Origin: DATDAH01 sp963823495
GTDB lineage: Bacteria > Actinomycetota > Acidimicrobiia > Acidimicrobiales > DATDAH01
Direction: 5' to 3'
NCBI GenBank assembly: GCA_963823495.1
Contig: CAWGLV010000001.1
Coordinates: 2,170,001-2,234,000 of the forward strand
DNA length: 64,000 bases
Positions 47,811 to 56,377 of the stretch are shown in pieces. The notes under the pieces were generated by a model, which worked only from the letters and a program-made list of their open reading frames with translations, was not told the DNA's origin and did no database searches. The translations under genes and the position numbers were made by a program. The first letter of the stretch is position 1. The number at the start of each line of letters is the position of its first letter.

Positions 47811-48698
47811 TCACGACCCGGCGAAGAGCCGGAGCGCATCGAGGAACGGGACGAGGAGCAGGAGGGAGCCGGGCAGGAGGGTGGCCACGGTCACCGGGAC
47901 CCAGACCTGCTGGGACCGACGTTCCAGCCCGGCGAGCAGGTCGCGGTGGGCCTCACGGCGGATGCCGTCGGCCTCCTGTTCGACCAGGTGGTCGAGGTCG
48001 GTGGTCTCGCCGGCCAGGGTGAGGACTCCGACGAGGTGGGTGATCCCAGGAGCCCGCCGGAGATCGGCCCACTCCAGCAACGCGGTGCCTTCGCCGACTC
48101 CTTGCTGCAGGCGGCCCGTGACCCGTCGCAGGTCGTCGGCCAGCGGTCCGCAGCCCCGTTGGCCGAGGTGGCCGAGGGCGGCCGCCACCGATCGGCCGGC
48201 ACCGAGGAGCATGCCGAGTTGTTCGGCGACGGTCGGCAGCTCGCGTGTGACCTGCTCGGTCTGGCGGCGTTCGACCAGGGCCAGCACGTGCTCGTGGCCG
48301 GCGAAGACGACGACCGGGGCGCCCAGCACGAACGCGAGGGAGGCCACGGGATGGAGGTGCTGTGGGATCGCGGCGGCCACGACTCCGGCCACCGCCAGAG
48401 CCCCGACCGCATGGCTGAGCTGACGGAACCGGAACGCCCCTGCATCCAGGGGGTGGTGGATCCGGCGCAGGCGTCGTTCGAGGGGCTCGGTCGCCCGGAG
48501 GGCGCGGGAGAGGTGATCACCAACCAGCAGCCCCAGGGGCGCAAGGCGTCGCCGGAGAGCCACGGGGTCGGCCGCGGGCAGCGGTCGCAGGTAGGGCGCC
48601 AGACGGGCTCGCGGCGTGGGGCGGCGGACGACGCGGAGACTCGACAGGGCCAGAGCGCTACCGCACCAGGCCATGATGCCGATGACCAGGCCGCTCAT
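47811..48698 (-). CDS. tadC: Tad pilus inner-membrane platform protein TadC
   Basis: A 295-residue GspF/TadC-family protein, one of two platform subunits of the Tad machine. Hydrophobic segments at both ends flank a cytoplasmic helical domain (ELPTVAEQLGMLLGAGRSVAAALGHL, given in part) typical of the family; the C-terminus has VWVPVTVATLLPGSLLLLVPFLDAL. The ATG overlaps the tadB stop (ATGA). Confidence 0.83.
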   Translation of the reverse strand: MSGLVIGIMAWCGSALALSSLRVVRRPTPRARLAPYLRPLPAADPVALRRRLAPLGLLVGDHLSRALRATEPLERRLRRIHHPLDAGAFRFRQLSHAVGALAVAGVVAAAIPQHLHPVASLAFVLGAPVVVFAGHEHVLALVERRQTEQVTRELPTVAEQLGMLLGAGRSVAAALGHLGQRGCGPLADDLRRVTGRLQQGVGEGTALLEWADLRRAPGITHLVGVLTLAGETTDLDHLVEQEADGIRREAHRDLLAGLERRSQQVWVPVTVATLLPGSLLLLVPFLDALRLFAGS

Positions 48699-49507
48699 GA
48701 GGCGAACACCCGGGGCTCGTCGGGCAGGCGCAGGAACCGCCCGGCCCAGATCCAGCAACCCGCGACCATCGCCGCCGCGATGAGGCCGACGGCCTGACCG
48801 CCGGGCGAGGCGAAGGCGGCGCGGCCCGTGCCGACCGCCTGTCCGGCCACCGCCATCCCCAGGGGGACCACCACGACGAACCGCCGGGCGAACCGGGCGC
48901 CGGCCAGTTTCGCCGACGCGAGGTCGCGGGTGGACAGGTCCCGCCGGCGGTCCTCGGCCAACCGGGCCAGGCGCCGCCCCACGTCGGCCCCGCCGAGTTG
49001 GTGGGCCACCAGGAGCGTCTCGCAGACCACGTCGGTGGAGGCCTCGCCGAGTCGGTCCTTCAGGACCGCAAGGGTCCGTTCGAAGTCGGCTGACACCCGC
49101 CAGGCCCGACGAGCGGCGACGAAGGCAGCCGCCATCGGCTCGGGAACCCGGTCGCCGGCCTCGAACAGGGCCCGCGGTATCGAACGACCGCCGCTGGTGG
49201 TCAGTACCCGCACCTCCTCGAGCAGCCCCGGCCAGGTCCGTCGGGCCTGCTCACGCCGGGCCGAGTCGAGGGAGCGCCGGCCCATCGAGAGGCAGGCCGC
49301 GCTCAGCGCGCCCACGGCGAGTGAGACGGGACCGCCGATGGCGATCGCTCCGACGAGGGTTCCGAGCGCGCCCGCCGCTGCCGGCAAGGCGGTCCGGCGC
49401 ACCAGCCGGCCGAGGTCGGTCCGGCGGCGGGGTCGGTCGTCCGGTGGGCGGGACCAGAGGAGGTGGACGCCGAGGGCGGCCACGCCGCCCCAGACCAGCG
49501 CCGTCAT
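48695..49507 (-). CDS. tadB: Tad pilus inner-membrane platform protein TadB
   Basis: A 270-residue GspF/TadB-family protein. Two N-terminal hydrophobic segments, the cytoplasmic T2SF domain (WPGLLEEVRVLTTSGGRSIPRALFEAG and LLVAHQLGGADVGRRLARLAEDRR, in part) and two C-terminal membrane segments are visible. It is shorter than many TadB proteins but complete. It is coupled to cpaF and tadC by ATGA overlaps. Confidence 0.83.
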   Translation of the reverse strand: MTALVWGGVAALGVHLLWSRPPDDRPRRRTDLGRLVRRTALPAAAGALGTLVGAIAIGGPVSLAVGALSAACLSMGRRSLDSARREQARRTWPGLLEEVRVLTTSGGRSIPRALFEAGDRVPEPMAAAFVAARRAWRVSADFERTLAVLKDRLGEASTDVVCETLLVAHQLGGADVGRRLARLAEDRRRDLSTRDLASAKLAGARFARRFVVVVPLGMAVAGQAVGTGRAAFASPGGQAVGLIAAAMVAGCWIWAGRFLRLPDEPRVFAS

Positions 49508-50790
49508 GGTGTACCGGCCGCGACGTGGGCCAGGATCGGTCCCAGGTCGATCCCCCGGGCGGCGAGACGTTCCCCCAGGCGCTCGGGGACGAGGCCGGAC
49601 CAGCGCAGCGGCTGGTCCGGCCGGGGTCGGGTGACGAGGGGCGTCGTGGTGAACCGGCCGCTGTCTCCAGATGCGAGGTCCTCGACGGCGAGCACCTCGG
49701 TCACCCGGGGACCCTCGGGTCCGCGGGTGCAGTGGACGACCAGGTCGACCGCCTCGGCGACCAGGGTCGTGAGTGTGGCCGGTCCCAGGTTGGCCGCCTC
49801 CTCGGCCAGTTGGCAGATGAAGCGCAGGCGGGTCAGGGCCTGGGCCGCTGATCCCGCGTGGACCGTGGTGTAGCCCGTGACGCCGGAGGAGAGCGTGAGC
49901 AGCAGAGGGAGGGCCTCGTGATCACGGACTTCGCCGACGATCGCCACATCCGGCGCCATCCGGAGGAAGGCGGCCACCAGACGGCGGAGACCGATCTCGG
50001 GGCGATCCGGCCGCGACCCCCGGGTCTGCATGCCGGCCACGTTGGCCAGGGGGACCTCGGCCTCGAAGACCTCCTCGGCGACCACGACTCGGGACCGTGG
50101 ATCGACTTCGGCGACGCAACAGGACAGCAACGTCGTCTTGCCCGCTCCCGGTCGCCCGGCCATCACCATCGAGGCACCGGCGCGGACCAGTGCGGCCAGG
50201 AGGTCGGCGGTGGGATCGTCGAGCATGCCGGTGGTCACCAGATCGGCCAGCCGCCGGTAGGCGACCCCCGTGAACTTCCGGATGTTCACCATCGTGTGGC
50301 CGCCGCGGCTGAGGTCGCGGTGCACGATGTGCAGGCGGGCGCCGTCCTCGAGTTGGGCGTCCTGGAGGCCGAGGGTCGGGTCCAGCTTGCGGTGCGCGCC
50401 GGTGGCGTCGTCCAGTATCCGGCTCAGCACCCGCAGGACGTGGTCGTCGTCGTGGAAGACATCGTCGTGGGGCCCGTCCAGGCCCCGGTGGCGCCGGACG
50501 AAGACCGCGTCGGGGGCGTTGACCATGATCTCCCAGACGTCTTCGTCGGCCAGCAGGGGGGTGAGGGGGCCGTAACCCACGAGGTTGCGCAGGGCCCGTT
50601 CGACCACGTCGTCGGCCAGGGCCACCGACCGTCGCCCTTCGCGGTGCTCGGCGTTCCATCCGTCGACGGCATCGGCGACCAGGCGGCCGAGCTCTTCGAG
50701 CCCGTCGGGGCCCGCGAGATCCAGGGCCTGCCGGTCGGCGCGCTCCTGGGCGAGGTGCTCGATGGTGGCGAGCGGCGAGGTGGGACTCAC
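49504..50790 (-). CDS. cpaF: Tad pilus ATPase CpaF/TadA
   Basis: A 428-residue secretion ATPase of the CpaF/TadA family that powers pilus assembly and perhaps retraction. The N-terminal domain has LVGYGPLTPLLADEDVWEIMVN and RVLSRILDDATGAHRKLD. Walker A is GRPGAGKTT near residue 220, the Asp box region includes VVVAEEVFEAEVPL, Walker B is APDVAIVGEVRDHEALP near 280, and the His box is TTVHAGSAAQALTRL. The GTG start overlaps the cpaE stop (GTGA). Confidence 0.93.
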   Translation of the reverse strand: MSPTSPLATIEHLAQERADRQALDLAGPDGLEELGRLVADAVDGWNAEHREGRRSVALADDVVERALRNLVGYGPLTPLLADEDVWEIMVNAPDAVFVRRHRGLDGPHDDVFHDDDHVLRVLSRILDDATGAHRKLDPTLGLQDAQLEDGARLHIVHRDLSRGGHTMVNIRKFTGVAYRRLADLVTTGMLDDPTADLLAALVRAGASMVMAGRPGAGKTTLLSCCVAEVDPRSRVVVAEEVFEAEVPLANVAGMQTRGSRPDRPEIGLRRLVAAFLRMAPDVAIVGEVRDHEALPLLLTLSSGVTGYTTVHAGSAAQALTRLRFICQLAEEAANLGPATLTTLVAEAVDLVVHCTRGPEGPRVTEVLAVEDLASGDSGRFTTTPLVTRPRPDQPLRWSGLVPERLGERLAARGIDLGPILAHVAAGTP

Positions 50791-51956
50791 GACCGTGGTT
50801 CCAGCAGCGGCCGGACCTGGGCGACGACGCGGTCGGGCAGCGCCCGCGCCTCTCGAAGGCGCGGTTCGATGCCCCGGTCGTGGGTGAGGCAGATGGGCGC
50901 CGGCCACGACCCGCTCCCGAGGTCGTCCAGGAGGGCGAGCAGGGTGCGCCGGGCGGCCACTCGCCCGGTCCGCCGCCGGGGCGCGTGGTTGAGCACGGGG
51001 AGCAACCGGTCTCGCGCCAGCCCGTGGGCCTCCAGGTCCAGTAGGGTCCGGACCAGCCGGTGGATGCCGGTGGTGGACCACCGACCCACGACCACGACGG
51101 CGGCCGCCCGCTCCGCCGCCGCCCGGCCGAGTGCATTGCGTTCCTCGAGGTCGAGGGACCCGCTCTCGACCCGTCCGTCGAGATCGGGCCCGATGTCGGC
51201 GATGACGAGGGTGTCGGGGGTCTGGAGCGTCGCCATCACCTGATCGGCGACGGTGGCGTTGAGCACCGTCCACTCCTGACGTCGCCGCAGGCCGCAGAGC
51301 AGCTCGTAGCCGCCGGGCAGGCGCACCGTGGGCGGTTCCACGCCCTCGGCCTCGGTGTGGCGGAGCGCTTCGGCCAGCTCGAACAGTCCGTCGTGGCCGG
51401 GGGCCACCCCGTGACGGAGGTGCTGGTCCCCCTCGAGGTCCAGGTCGGCCAGGACCACCCGGCCGTGCGCTGCGCCTTCGATGGCCAGGGCCTGGGCCAC
51501 GGTGGAGGATCCTGCGCCGCCCGGACCGGTGACGGCGAGCAGCGGCCCCGCCCCGGCCGCGGGGGTGGCGGCCAGGGCCGGGGGGGTGCCGCGGGGTGAC
51601 CGGGACCGCGCGTGGGCATGGAGGACCGCGGCGAGCGCATCCGGGTCGAAGTCGGCCGGCAGCAGGGCGTCGGGGTCGAGACGCTCGGCGGCAGTCGTGA
51701 GCAGAGGGGTGGTGACGACGGCCAACGCCGTGCCCGCCCGCCGGACCTCGTCGGCGAGGATCCGGTCGACGCCCGGTAGCCCGACCTCGACGATGGCGAG
51801 GTCGACGCTCGCGTCGGCCACCAGGGCTCGCAGCTCGTCGGCGGACACGCAGGTCGTGGCCTCGAGGGGAAGGGTGGCGCCCGAGCCCCACCGGGCGACG
51901 GCTCGTGGCCACGCCGGCCCCGGTCGCCCCACGGTGGCGACGCGATGACGGATCAC
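50787..51956 (-). CDS. cpaE: CpaE/TadZ-like localisation ATPase
   Basis: A 389-residue protein. The N-terminal part (about 1-115) is receiver-like, and a MinD/ParA-like domain follows. The P-loop reads GPGGAGSST, lacking the lysine of a normal Walker A, as is common in CpaE proteins. Further blocks are VVLADLDLEGDQHLRHG and LVIADIGPDLDG. CpaE/TadZ places the pilus machine at a cell pole. The start is GTG at 51956, overlapping the cpaB stop. Codons near its 3' end are echoed by a 41-nt repeat at 44355-44395. Confidence 0.8.
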   Translation of the reverse strand: MIRHRVATVGRPGPAWPRAVARWGSGATLPLEATTCVSADELRALVADASVDLAIVEVGLPGVDRILADEVRRAGTALAVVTTPLLTTAAERLDPDALLPADFDPDALAAVLHAHARSRSPRGTPPALAATPAAGAGPLLAVTGPGGAGSSTVAQALAIEGAAHGRVVLADLDLEGDQHLRHGVAPGHDGLFELAEALRHTEAEGVEPPTVRLPGGYELLCGLRRRQEWTVLNATVADQVMATLQTPDTLVIADIGPDLDGRVESGSLDLEERNALGRAAAERAAAVVVVGRWSTTGIHRLVRTLLDLEAHGLARDRLLPVLNHAPRRRTGRVAARRTLLALLDDLGSGSWPAPICLTHDRGIEPRLREARALPDRVVAQVRPLLEPRS

Positions 51957-52600
51957 GTGATCGGCTCCGACGAGGACCGGGCGAGGGTGAGTCGACCCTC
52001 GTCGACCGCGGCCACGACGCCGAGCAGCTCCCGGCGCGAGGGCAGGCGGACCGTCACCACCAGGCCGTCGGTCTCGGCCAGGAGCGCGTCGGTCGTGCCC
52101 CTGACGTCGACGACGGCGACCCGCTCGGCCACGACTCGGGTCGACCCGGCCGGTGGCGTTGCGACGAGGTCGACCTGTTCACCGGGCCGGAGGCCCCCGC
52201 CCAGGGCCCGGTCGGCGCTGACGGCGAAGCTCAGGTCGATGCCCGTGGGTGGGCCGGCTCCGGCCGGTAGCACCTGGCTGACCAGCACGGGCTCCCCGAC
52301 GGCCAGGGGGGCGAGGGTCCGGGCGCCGACCAGGTCCTCGACCCGGTCGAAGACCCGCGGGGTCGACACGGGCGGGAGGTCCACGGCCAGTACCTCGAGC
52401 AGGTCGGCGTTCAGGACCGTCCCCGGCGGCAGGTCCCGATCGACCACGACCATGCGGGAGCGGGGCGCGTCGTCGGCCTGTGCGTACGCCTGGCTCACGC
52501 CGAGGAGGGCGAGGGTGACCAGCAGCCCGCCGATGACCGCCCGCAGACTCGGTGCGGACCGAGACAACAGGGGAATGGGAGAAAGATGCTGAGACGACAC
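51953..52600 (-). CDS. cpaB: Flp pilus assembly protein CpaB (SAF domain)
   Basis: A 215-residue CpaB/RcpC-type protein. One N-terminal membrane helix (about residues 19-40) is followed by a SAF domain (MVVVDRDLPPGTVLNADLLEV and VGARTLAPLAVGEPVLVSQV, in part) and a RcpC-like part (GLRPGEQVDLVAT). CpaB sits outside the inner membrane and helps assembly. The GTG at 52600 lies 8 nt after a TAAGGT -10 element, so the transcript is leaderless. It is the first gene of the tad operon. Confidence 0.84.
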   Translation of the reverse strand: MSSQHLSPIPLLSRSAPSLRAVIGGLLVTLALLGVSQAYAQADDAPRSRMVVVDRDLPPGTVLNADLLEVLAVDLPPVSTPRVFDRVEDLVGARTLAPLAVGEPVLVSQVLPAGAGPPTGIDLSFAVSADRALGGGLRPGEQVDLVATPPAGSTRVVAERVAVVDVRGTTDALLAETDGLVVTVRLPSRRELLGVVAAVDEGRLTLARSSSEPIT

Positions 52601-52608
52601 TGATGGGC

Positions 52609-52637
52609 ACCTTAGACCGCCAAGTAGTCATTCTCAA
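52609..52637 (-). promoter_or_regulatory. Promoter of the tad operon
   Basis: Leftward TTGAGA (52637-52632), a 17-nt spacer and TAAGGT (52614-52609) form one of the best promoters in the window. The GTG of cpaB is 8 nt after the -10. The surrounding 60 nt are AT-rich for this genome. Confidence 0.65.
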
Positions 52638-52745
52638 GATATTTCAGCCTCTGCATGTATGTGACAGCCTGTTTCCTGTCCCATGGCCTCTCAGGTGGTC
52701 CCGATCGACGTCGGGGGCATCCGCGGTCTTGTCACGCCCCCCGGG

Positions 52746-52751
52746 TACTGT
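52746..52751 (+). promoter_or_regulatory. -10 hexamer TACTGT for the HTH gene
   Basis: TACTGT, 7 nt before the ATG at 52759; leaderless spacing. Confidence 0.5.
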
Positions 52752-52758
52752 CGGACCC

Positions 52759-53007
52759 ATGGCAACCGAGATCGAGTGGCTGAGCACGGCCGAGGCGGCC
52801 GGACGCCTGGGGATCACCCCCCGGACCCTGTACCGCTTCCTCGACGAGGGACAGCTCCCGGGGTACCGCTTCGGGCGGGTCATCCGCCTGCAGTCCACCG
52901 ATGTCGAGGCGTTCATCCAGAACAGCCGGATCGAGCCCGGCACCCTCGAGCACCTCTACCCGGATCCGTCCCCCAAGGCGGCCGCCACCGCGGACGACGA
53001 GACGTAG
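52759..53007 (+). CDS. Excisionase-type helix-turn-helix protein
   Basis: An 82-residue small DNA-binding protein of the HTH_17 (MerR-like, excisionase) family. The winged helix covers residues 5-57: WLSTAEAAGRLGITPRTLYRFLDEG, LPGYRFGRVIRL, then STDVEAFI. The segment RIEPGTLEHLY after the domain is conserved in a chromosomal actinobacterial family, so it is not evidence of a phage. It may be a BldC-like regulator. Its 3' end overlaps the convergent gene by 52 nt. Confidence 0.82.
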   Translation: MATEIEWLSTAEAAGRLGITPRTLYRFLDEGQLPGYRFGRVIRLQSTDVEAFIQNSRIEPGTLEHLYPDPSPKAAATADDET

Positions 53008-53474
53008 AGCGGTCCGGCCGGCCCCTCACGCTGCAGGGTGACCACGTCGGGACCGACCCCCGTCACCGTGCCGACGTGGCGAGCGCCGTCGGCCAGCACC
53101 AAGGTCAGGGTCGTCCCCACCCGGCGGGTCAGCGCCTCCAGGAACGTTCGCTCGACCCGCACCGGCCCCGGGCCGTCGTGGTCGCCCGCGGCCTCCACCG
53201 CCAGCACGGCCGAGAGCCTGAGGTAGCGCCATCGTTCGCGGTCCGCGAGGTCGACGTGGTCCGGGCCCAGCTCACGCACCGACCCGACGAGGGGACCGGT
53301 CACCGAGCTCACCCGCACGCCCCGACCGGCGCGGGCCAGGCGCTCGAGGACCGAGGCCGGGGTCGCCTCCTCGGCGCCCAGTTGGGTCCAGTCGGCCCGG
53401 GCCGAGCGGGCGTCGGCCGCCTGGGCCAGGCGGGCCTCGCGGGCCAGGGCCTCGGGGTCGAGCCGATCGCGCAC
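52956..53474 (-). CDS. Conserved-type protein with two Sm-like repeats, function unknown
   Basis: A 172-residue protein. The N-terminal helix-rich part (DPEALAREARLAQAADAR) precedes two similar beta-rich units: RGVRVSSVTGPLVGSVRELG ... LRLSAVLAV and LTLVLADGARHVGTVTGVGPD ... VSSSAVAAA, each resembling an Sm-type barrel (G-x-V-x-x-hydrophobic-G-x-D pattern). I do not recognise the family. The GTG at 53474 is chosen because TACGTT lies 8 nt before it; the first start at 53552 would overlap phoH. It converges on the HTH gene, with both coding frames overlapping by 52 nt. Confidence 0.55.
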   Translation of the reverse strand: MRDRLDPEALAREARLAQAADARSARADWTQLGAEEATPASVLERLARAGRGVRVSSVTGPLVGSVRELGPDHVDLADRERWRYLRLSAVLAVEAAGDHDGPGPVRVERTFLEALTRRVGTTLTLVLADGARHVGTVTGVGPDVVTLQREGPAGPLYVSSSAVAAALGDGSG

Positions 53475-53482
53475 CGCCGGGC

Positions 53483-53488
53483 AACGTA
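53483..53488 (-). promoter_or_regulatory. -10 hexamer TACGTT for the Sm-like gene
   Basis: TACGTT, 8 nt before the GTG at 53474; it decides the start and keeps the gene clear of phoH. Confidence 0.45.
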
Positions 53489-53539
53489 GATCCCCCCGGG
53501 CGCTCGCGCCACGGGGCGGTACGCTCGCCCGGACCGCGA

Positions 53540-54499
53540 ATGCCCTCGTCACCCGTGAAGATCAACGTCCCCGGCAACCACCTGATGGTGGCCCTGCTCG
53601 GCCAACGTGACGAACTGCTGCGCCTGGTCGAGGCGGCGTTCGCCGAGACCGAGATCCGCGTGCGGGGCAACGAGATCACCCTGGAGGGGGACGACACCGA
53701 GTCGGTGGCCCGCCTCTTCGAGGAACTGGTCATCCTCGTGCAGCAGGGCCACGCCCTGGAGCCCGCCGAGGTGGTCCGCACCATCGAGATGATCCGGGCC
53801 GACGAGCGCCCCTCGGAGGTCCTCACCGCCGAGGTCCTGCGGGGGTTCAAGGGACGAACGGTGCGGCCCAAGTCCAGCGGGCAGAAGCGCTACGTGGACG
53901 CCATCGCCGACAACACCATCACCATCGGCATCGGCCCGGCCGGCACCGGCAAGTCGTGGCTGGCGGTGGCCACCGCCGTCCAGGCCCTGCAGGCCAAGGA
54001 GGTCGAGCGCATCATCCTCACCCGTCCGGCGGTCGAGGCGGGCGAACGCCTGGGGTTCCTGCCCGGGGACATGATGGCCAAGATCGACCCCTATCTCCGC
54101 CCGCTCTATGACGCCCTGTTCGACATGGTCGGGGCCGAGGGGGCCGAGCGCCTGATCGAGCGGGGCACCGTCGAGGTGGCACCGCTGGCCTTCATGCGGG
54201 GGCGCACCCTCAACGGCAGCTTCATCATCCTGGACGAGGCCCAGAACACCTCGCCGGAGCAGATGAAGATGTTTCTCACCCGGATCGGCTTCGGCTCCAA
54301 GGCCGTCATCACGGGCGACACCACCCAGGTCGACGTGCAGCACGGCCGGTCGGGCCTGGAGGGCCTCGAGCGCATCCTGACCGACATCGACGGCCTGGCC
54401 TTCGTGCGCCTGGGGTCCAAGGACGTGGTGCGCCATCGGATCGTGCAGGACATCGTGGACGCCTACGACAAGGCGGCCCAGAACCGCCCCCGGTCATGA
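53540..54499 (+). CDS. phoH: PhoH-family ATPase
   Basis: PhoH-like protein, 319 residues, a P-loop ATPase linked to RNA metabolism and ribosome maturation. The N-terminal KH-like part (about 1-80) is followed by the PhoH core: Walker A GPAGTGKS near residue 131, ILTRPAVEAGERLGFLPGDM, FIILDEAQNTSPEQMKMFLTRIG and VITGDTTQVD. It begins a phoH-ybeY-CNNM-era cluster, widely conserved in actinobacteria, and overlaps ybeY by 4 nt. Confidence 0.93.
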   Translation: MPSSPVKINVPGNHLMVALLGQRDELLRLVEAAFAETEIRVRGNEITLEGDDTESVARLFEELVILVQQGHALEPAEVVRTIEMIRADERPSEVLTAEVLRGFKGRTVRPKSSGQKRYVDAIADNTITIGIGPAGTGKSWLAVATAVQALQAKEVERIILTRPAVEAGERLGFLPGDMMAKIDPYLRPLYDALFDMVGAEGAERLIERGTVEVAPLAFMRGRTLNGSFIILDEAQNTSPEQMKMFLTRIGFGSKAVITGDTTQVDVQHGRSGLEGLERILTDIDGLAFVRLGSKDVVRHRIVQDIVDAYDKAAQNRPRS

Positions 54500-54957
54500 C
54501 CACCGACACCGGGAACCGGGATGCCGCGGCCCCGGTGGTCGTGGTGCGGGACGATCAGGCGGTCGAGCCGGTCGAGATCGACCGCTGGGCCGCGCTGGCC
54601 ACCGCGGTGCTGAGGGCCGAGGGCGAGGCGGGCGAGCTGAACCTGCTGTTCGTGGACGAAGCGGCCATGGTCGAGCTCAACCGGCGGCACATGGGCCAGG
54701 AGGGCCCGACCGATGTGCTGTCCTTTCCCATCGACGGGCGGGGAGCCGGCGTCGAGGGCCTGCTCGGCGACGTCGTCGTGTGCCCGGCGGTCGCCCGCCG
54801 CAACGCCTCGACCCCCAGGGGCTCCTACGAGGGGGAACTGGCTCTGCTCGTGGTCCACGGCGTGCTCCACGTCCTCGGCCACGACCATGCGGAGGACGAC
54901 GAGGCGGCGGTGATGCGGGCCGCCGAGGTCGCCCACCTGGCGGCGTTCGAGCGATGA
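54496..54957 (+). CDS. ybeY: Endoribonuclease YbeY
   Basis: YbeY, 153 residues, a zinc-dependent endoribonuclease for 16S rRNA 3'-end maturation and ribosome quality control. The zinc motif is HGVLHVLGHDH near residues 119-129, preceded by NRRHMGQEGPTDVLSFP. It starts within the phoH stop (ATGA), and its own stop overlaps the ATG of a 14-codon micro-frame that leads into the CNNM gene. Confidence 0.94.
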   Translation: MTTDTGNRDAAAPVVVVRDDQAVEPVEIDRWAALATAVLRAEGEAGELNLLFVDEAAMVELNRRHMGQEGPTDVLSFPIDGRGAGVEGLLGDVVVCPAVARRNASTPRGSYEGELALLVVHGVLHVLGHDHAEDDEAAVMRAAEVAHLAAFER

Positions 54958-54998
54958 GCCGCGACGGCGACCCTCCGAGTCCCGTGGGCCGGCGATGA
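54954..54998 (+). other. 14-codon micro-frame linking ybeY and the CNNM gene
   Basis: ATG at 54954 overlaps the ybeY stop (ATGA), and its TGA at 54996 overlaps the ATG of the next gene (ATGA). The peptide would be MSRDGDPPSPVGRR. Ribosomes could pass from gene to gene through it. It is more likely a coupling device than a functional peptide. Confidence 0.4.
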
Positions 54999-56377
54999 GC
55001 ACCACCGAGCTCCTGGCGCTGGCCGGGTCCGTGGTCCTGGTGGTGCTCGCCGCGGTCCTGGCCGTGGCCGAGACGGCATTCACCCATCTCGGTCGGGCCC
55101 GGGCCGCGGCCATCGACAACGCCCGGTCGGGAAGGACCAAGGACAAGAGCCGGGACGAAGACGGGGGCGTCGACGCCACCACCGAAGACCGCGACCCGGC
55201 CCACGCCGGCGTCCTGGTCGGTCTGCTCGAACGGCGGAGCCAGATCCTGAACCCGATCCTGTTCCTGGTGCTGATGTGCCACCTCGCGGTCGCCACGATC
55301 GTGGCCGTGGTGGCCTATGACCACTGGGGGCTCACGGGCGTCCTGGTGGCACTCGGGATCGAGCTCGTCGTCATCTACGTGGTCGCCGAGGCCGCCCCGA
55401 AGACCTGGGCCCTCGAGCGCACCGATGTCGCCGCGGTCCGGGTGGCGCCGGTGGTCCGCGGCGTGGCGGCGATCGCGCCCCTGCGCTGGGTGCTGGGGAT
55501 CCTGATCGGCCTGGCCAACCTCTTGGTGCCCGGCCGGTCCCGCAAGGACGGGCCCTCGGTCTCCGAGGACGAGCTCCTGGCCCTGGCGGGGGTGGCCGAG
55601 GAGGCCGCGGTCATCGAGGCGAGCGAGCGGGCCCTGATCGAATCGATCATCGCCTTCGGCGACACCATCGCCCGCGAGGTGATGGTGCCCCGGACCGAGA
55701 TGGTCACCGTGGGCGAGGACTTCCGCGTGGACACCGCCATCGAGGTGGCCATCGCCCACGGGTTCAGTCGGCTGCCCGCCTACGGCGACGGAGGGGTCGA
55801 CGAGATCACGGGCATCGCCTACGCCAAGGACCTCATGCGGGCCGAGCGCGACGGCGTCACCGAGGAGCCGATCGCGGCGATGCTCCGGCCGGCGCGGGTC
55901 GTGCCCGAGACCAAGAAGGTGGCCGAGCTGCTACGGGAGATGCAGACCGAGCAGTTCCACATCGCCATCGTCATCGACGAGTACGGGGGCACCGCCGGGC
56001 TGGTCACCCTGGAGGACGTCATCGAGGAACTGGTGGGTGAGATCCAGGACGAGTTCGACGTCGAGGATCCGATGGTCGAGCCCGCGTCCGGGGGTGGGAT
56101 CCGGGTGCATGCCCGCATGGCCGTGGACGAGGTCAACGCGCTGCTGGGGGCCGACCTCCCCGAGGAGGGGGACTGGGACAGCGTCGGCGGCCTCGTCTAC
56201 CACCTGCTCGGTCGCGTCCCCGCCGAGGGCGAGTCGGTCGAGGTCGAGGGCTTCCGCCTCTCGGCCGAGAAGGTCCAGGGCCGGCGCATCGGCCGGGTGC
56301 GGATCATCCCGCGGCCCGGGCCGTCCGGGCCGACCGACGAGGGCGGGGTCGACGTCGACTGGGTGCCGAGCCGGTGA
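54995..56377 (+). CDS. CNNM/CorC-family membrane protein with CBS pair (HlyC-like)
   Basis: A 460-residue member of the CNNM (DUF21-CBS-CorC_HlyC) family, involved in magnesium or other divalent-ion transport. Residues 1-190 form the DUF21 membrane domain (about four segments, with ETAFTHLGRARAA in the first). Residues 215-335 contain two CBS motifs (VMVPRTEMVTVGE and HIAIVIDEYGGTAGLVTLEDVIEELVGEI, in part). The C-terminal CorC_HlyC domain follows (WDSVGGLVYHLLGRVPAEGE). Its stop overlaps era (GTGA). Confidence 0.9.
   Translation: MSTTELLALAGSVVLVVLAAVLAVAETAFTHLGRARAAAIDNARSGRTKDKSRDEDGGVDATTEDRDPAHAGVLVGLLERRSQILNPILFLVLMCHLAVATIVAVVAYDHWGLTGVLVALGIELVVIYVVAEAAPKTWALERTDVAAVRVAPVVRGVAAIAPLRWVLGILIGLANLLVPGRSRKDGPSVSEDELLALAGVAEEAAVIEASERALIESIIAFGDTIAREVMVPRTEMVTVGEDFRVDTAIEVAIAHGFSRLPAYGDGGVDEITGIAYAKDLMRAERDGVTEEPIAAMLRPARVVPETKKVAELLREMQTEQFHIAIVIDEYGGTAGLVTLEDVIEELVGEIQDEFDVEDPMVEPASGGGIRVHARMAVDEVNALLGADLPEEGDWDSVGGLVYHLLGRVPAEGESVEVEGFRLSAEKVQGRRIGRVRIIPRPGPSGPTDEGGVDVDWVPSR

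Noticed and set aside
52759..53007. Prophage or integrative element, because of an excisionase-type protein
   Set aside because: No integrase, attachment repeats or phage genes are nearby, and the protein fits a conserved chromosomal actinobacterial family.
53474..53552. Longer start (GTG at 53552) for the Sm-like gene
   Set aside because: It would overlap phoH on the other strand and adds non-conserved Arg/Pro residues; TACGTT supports GTG 53474.
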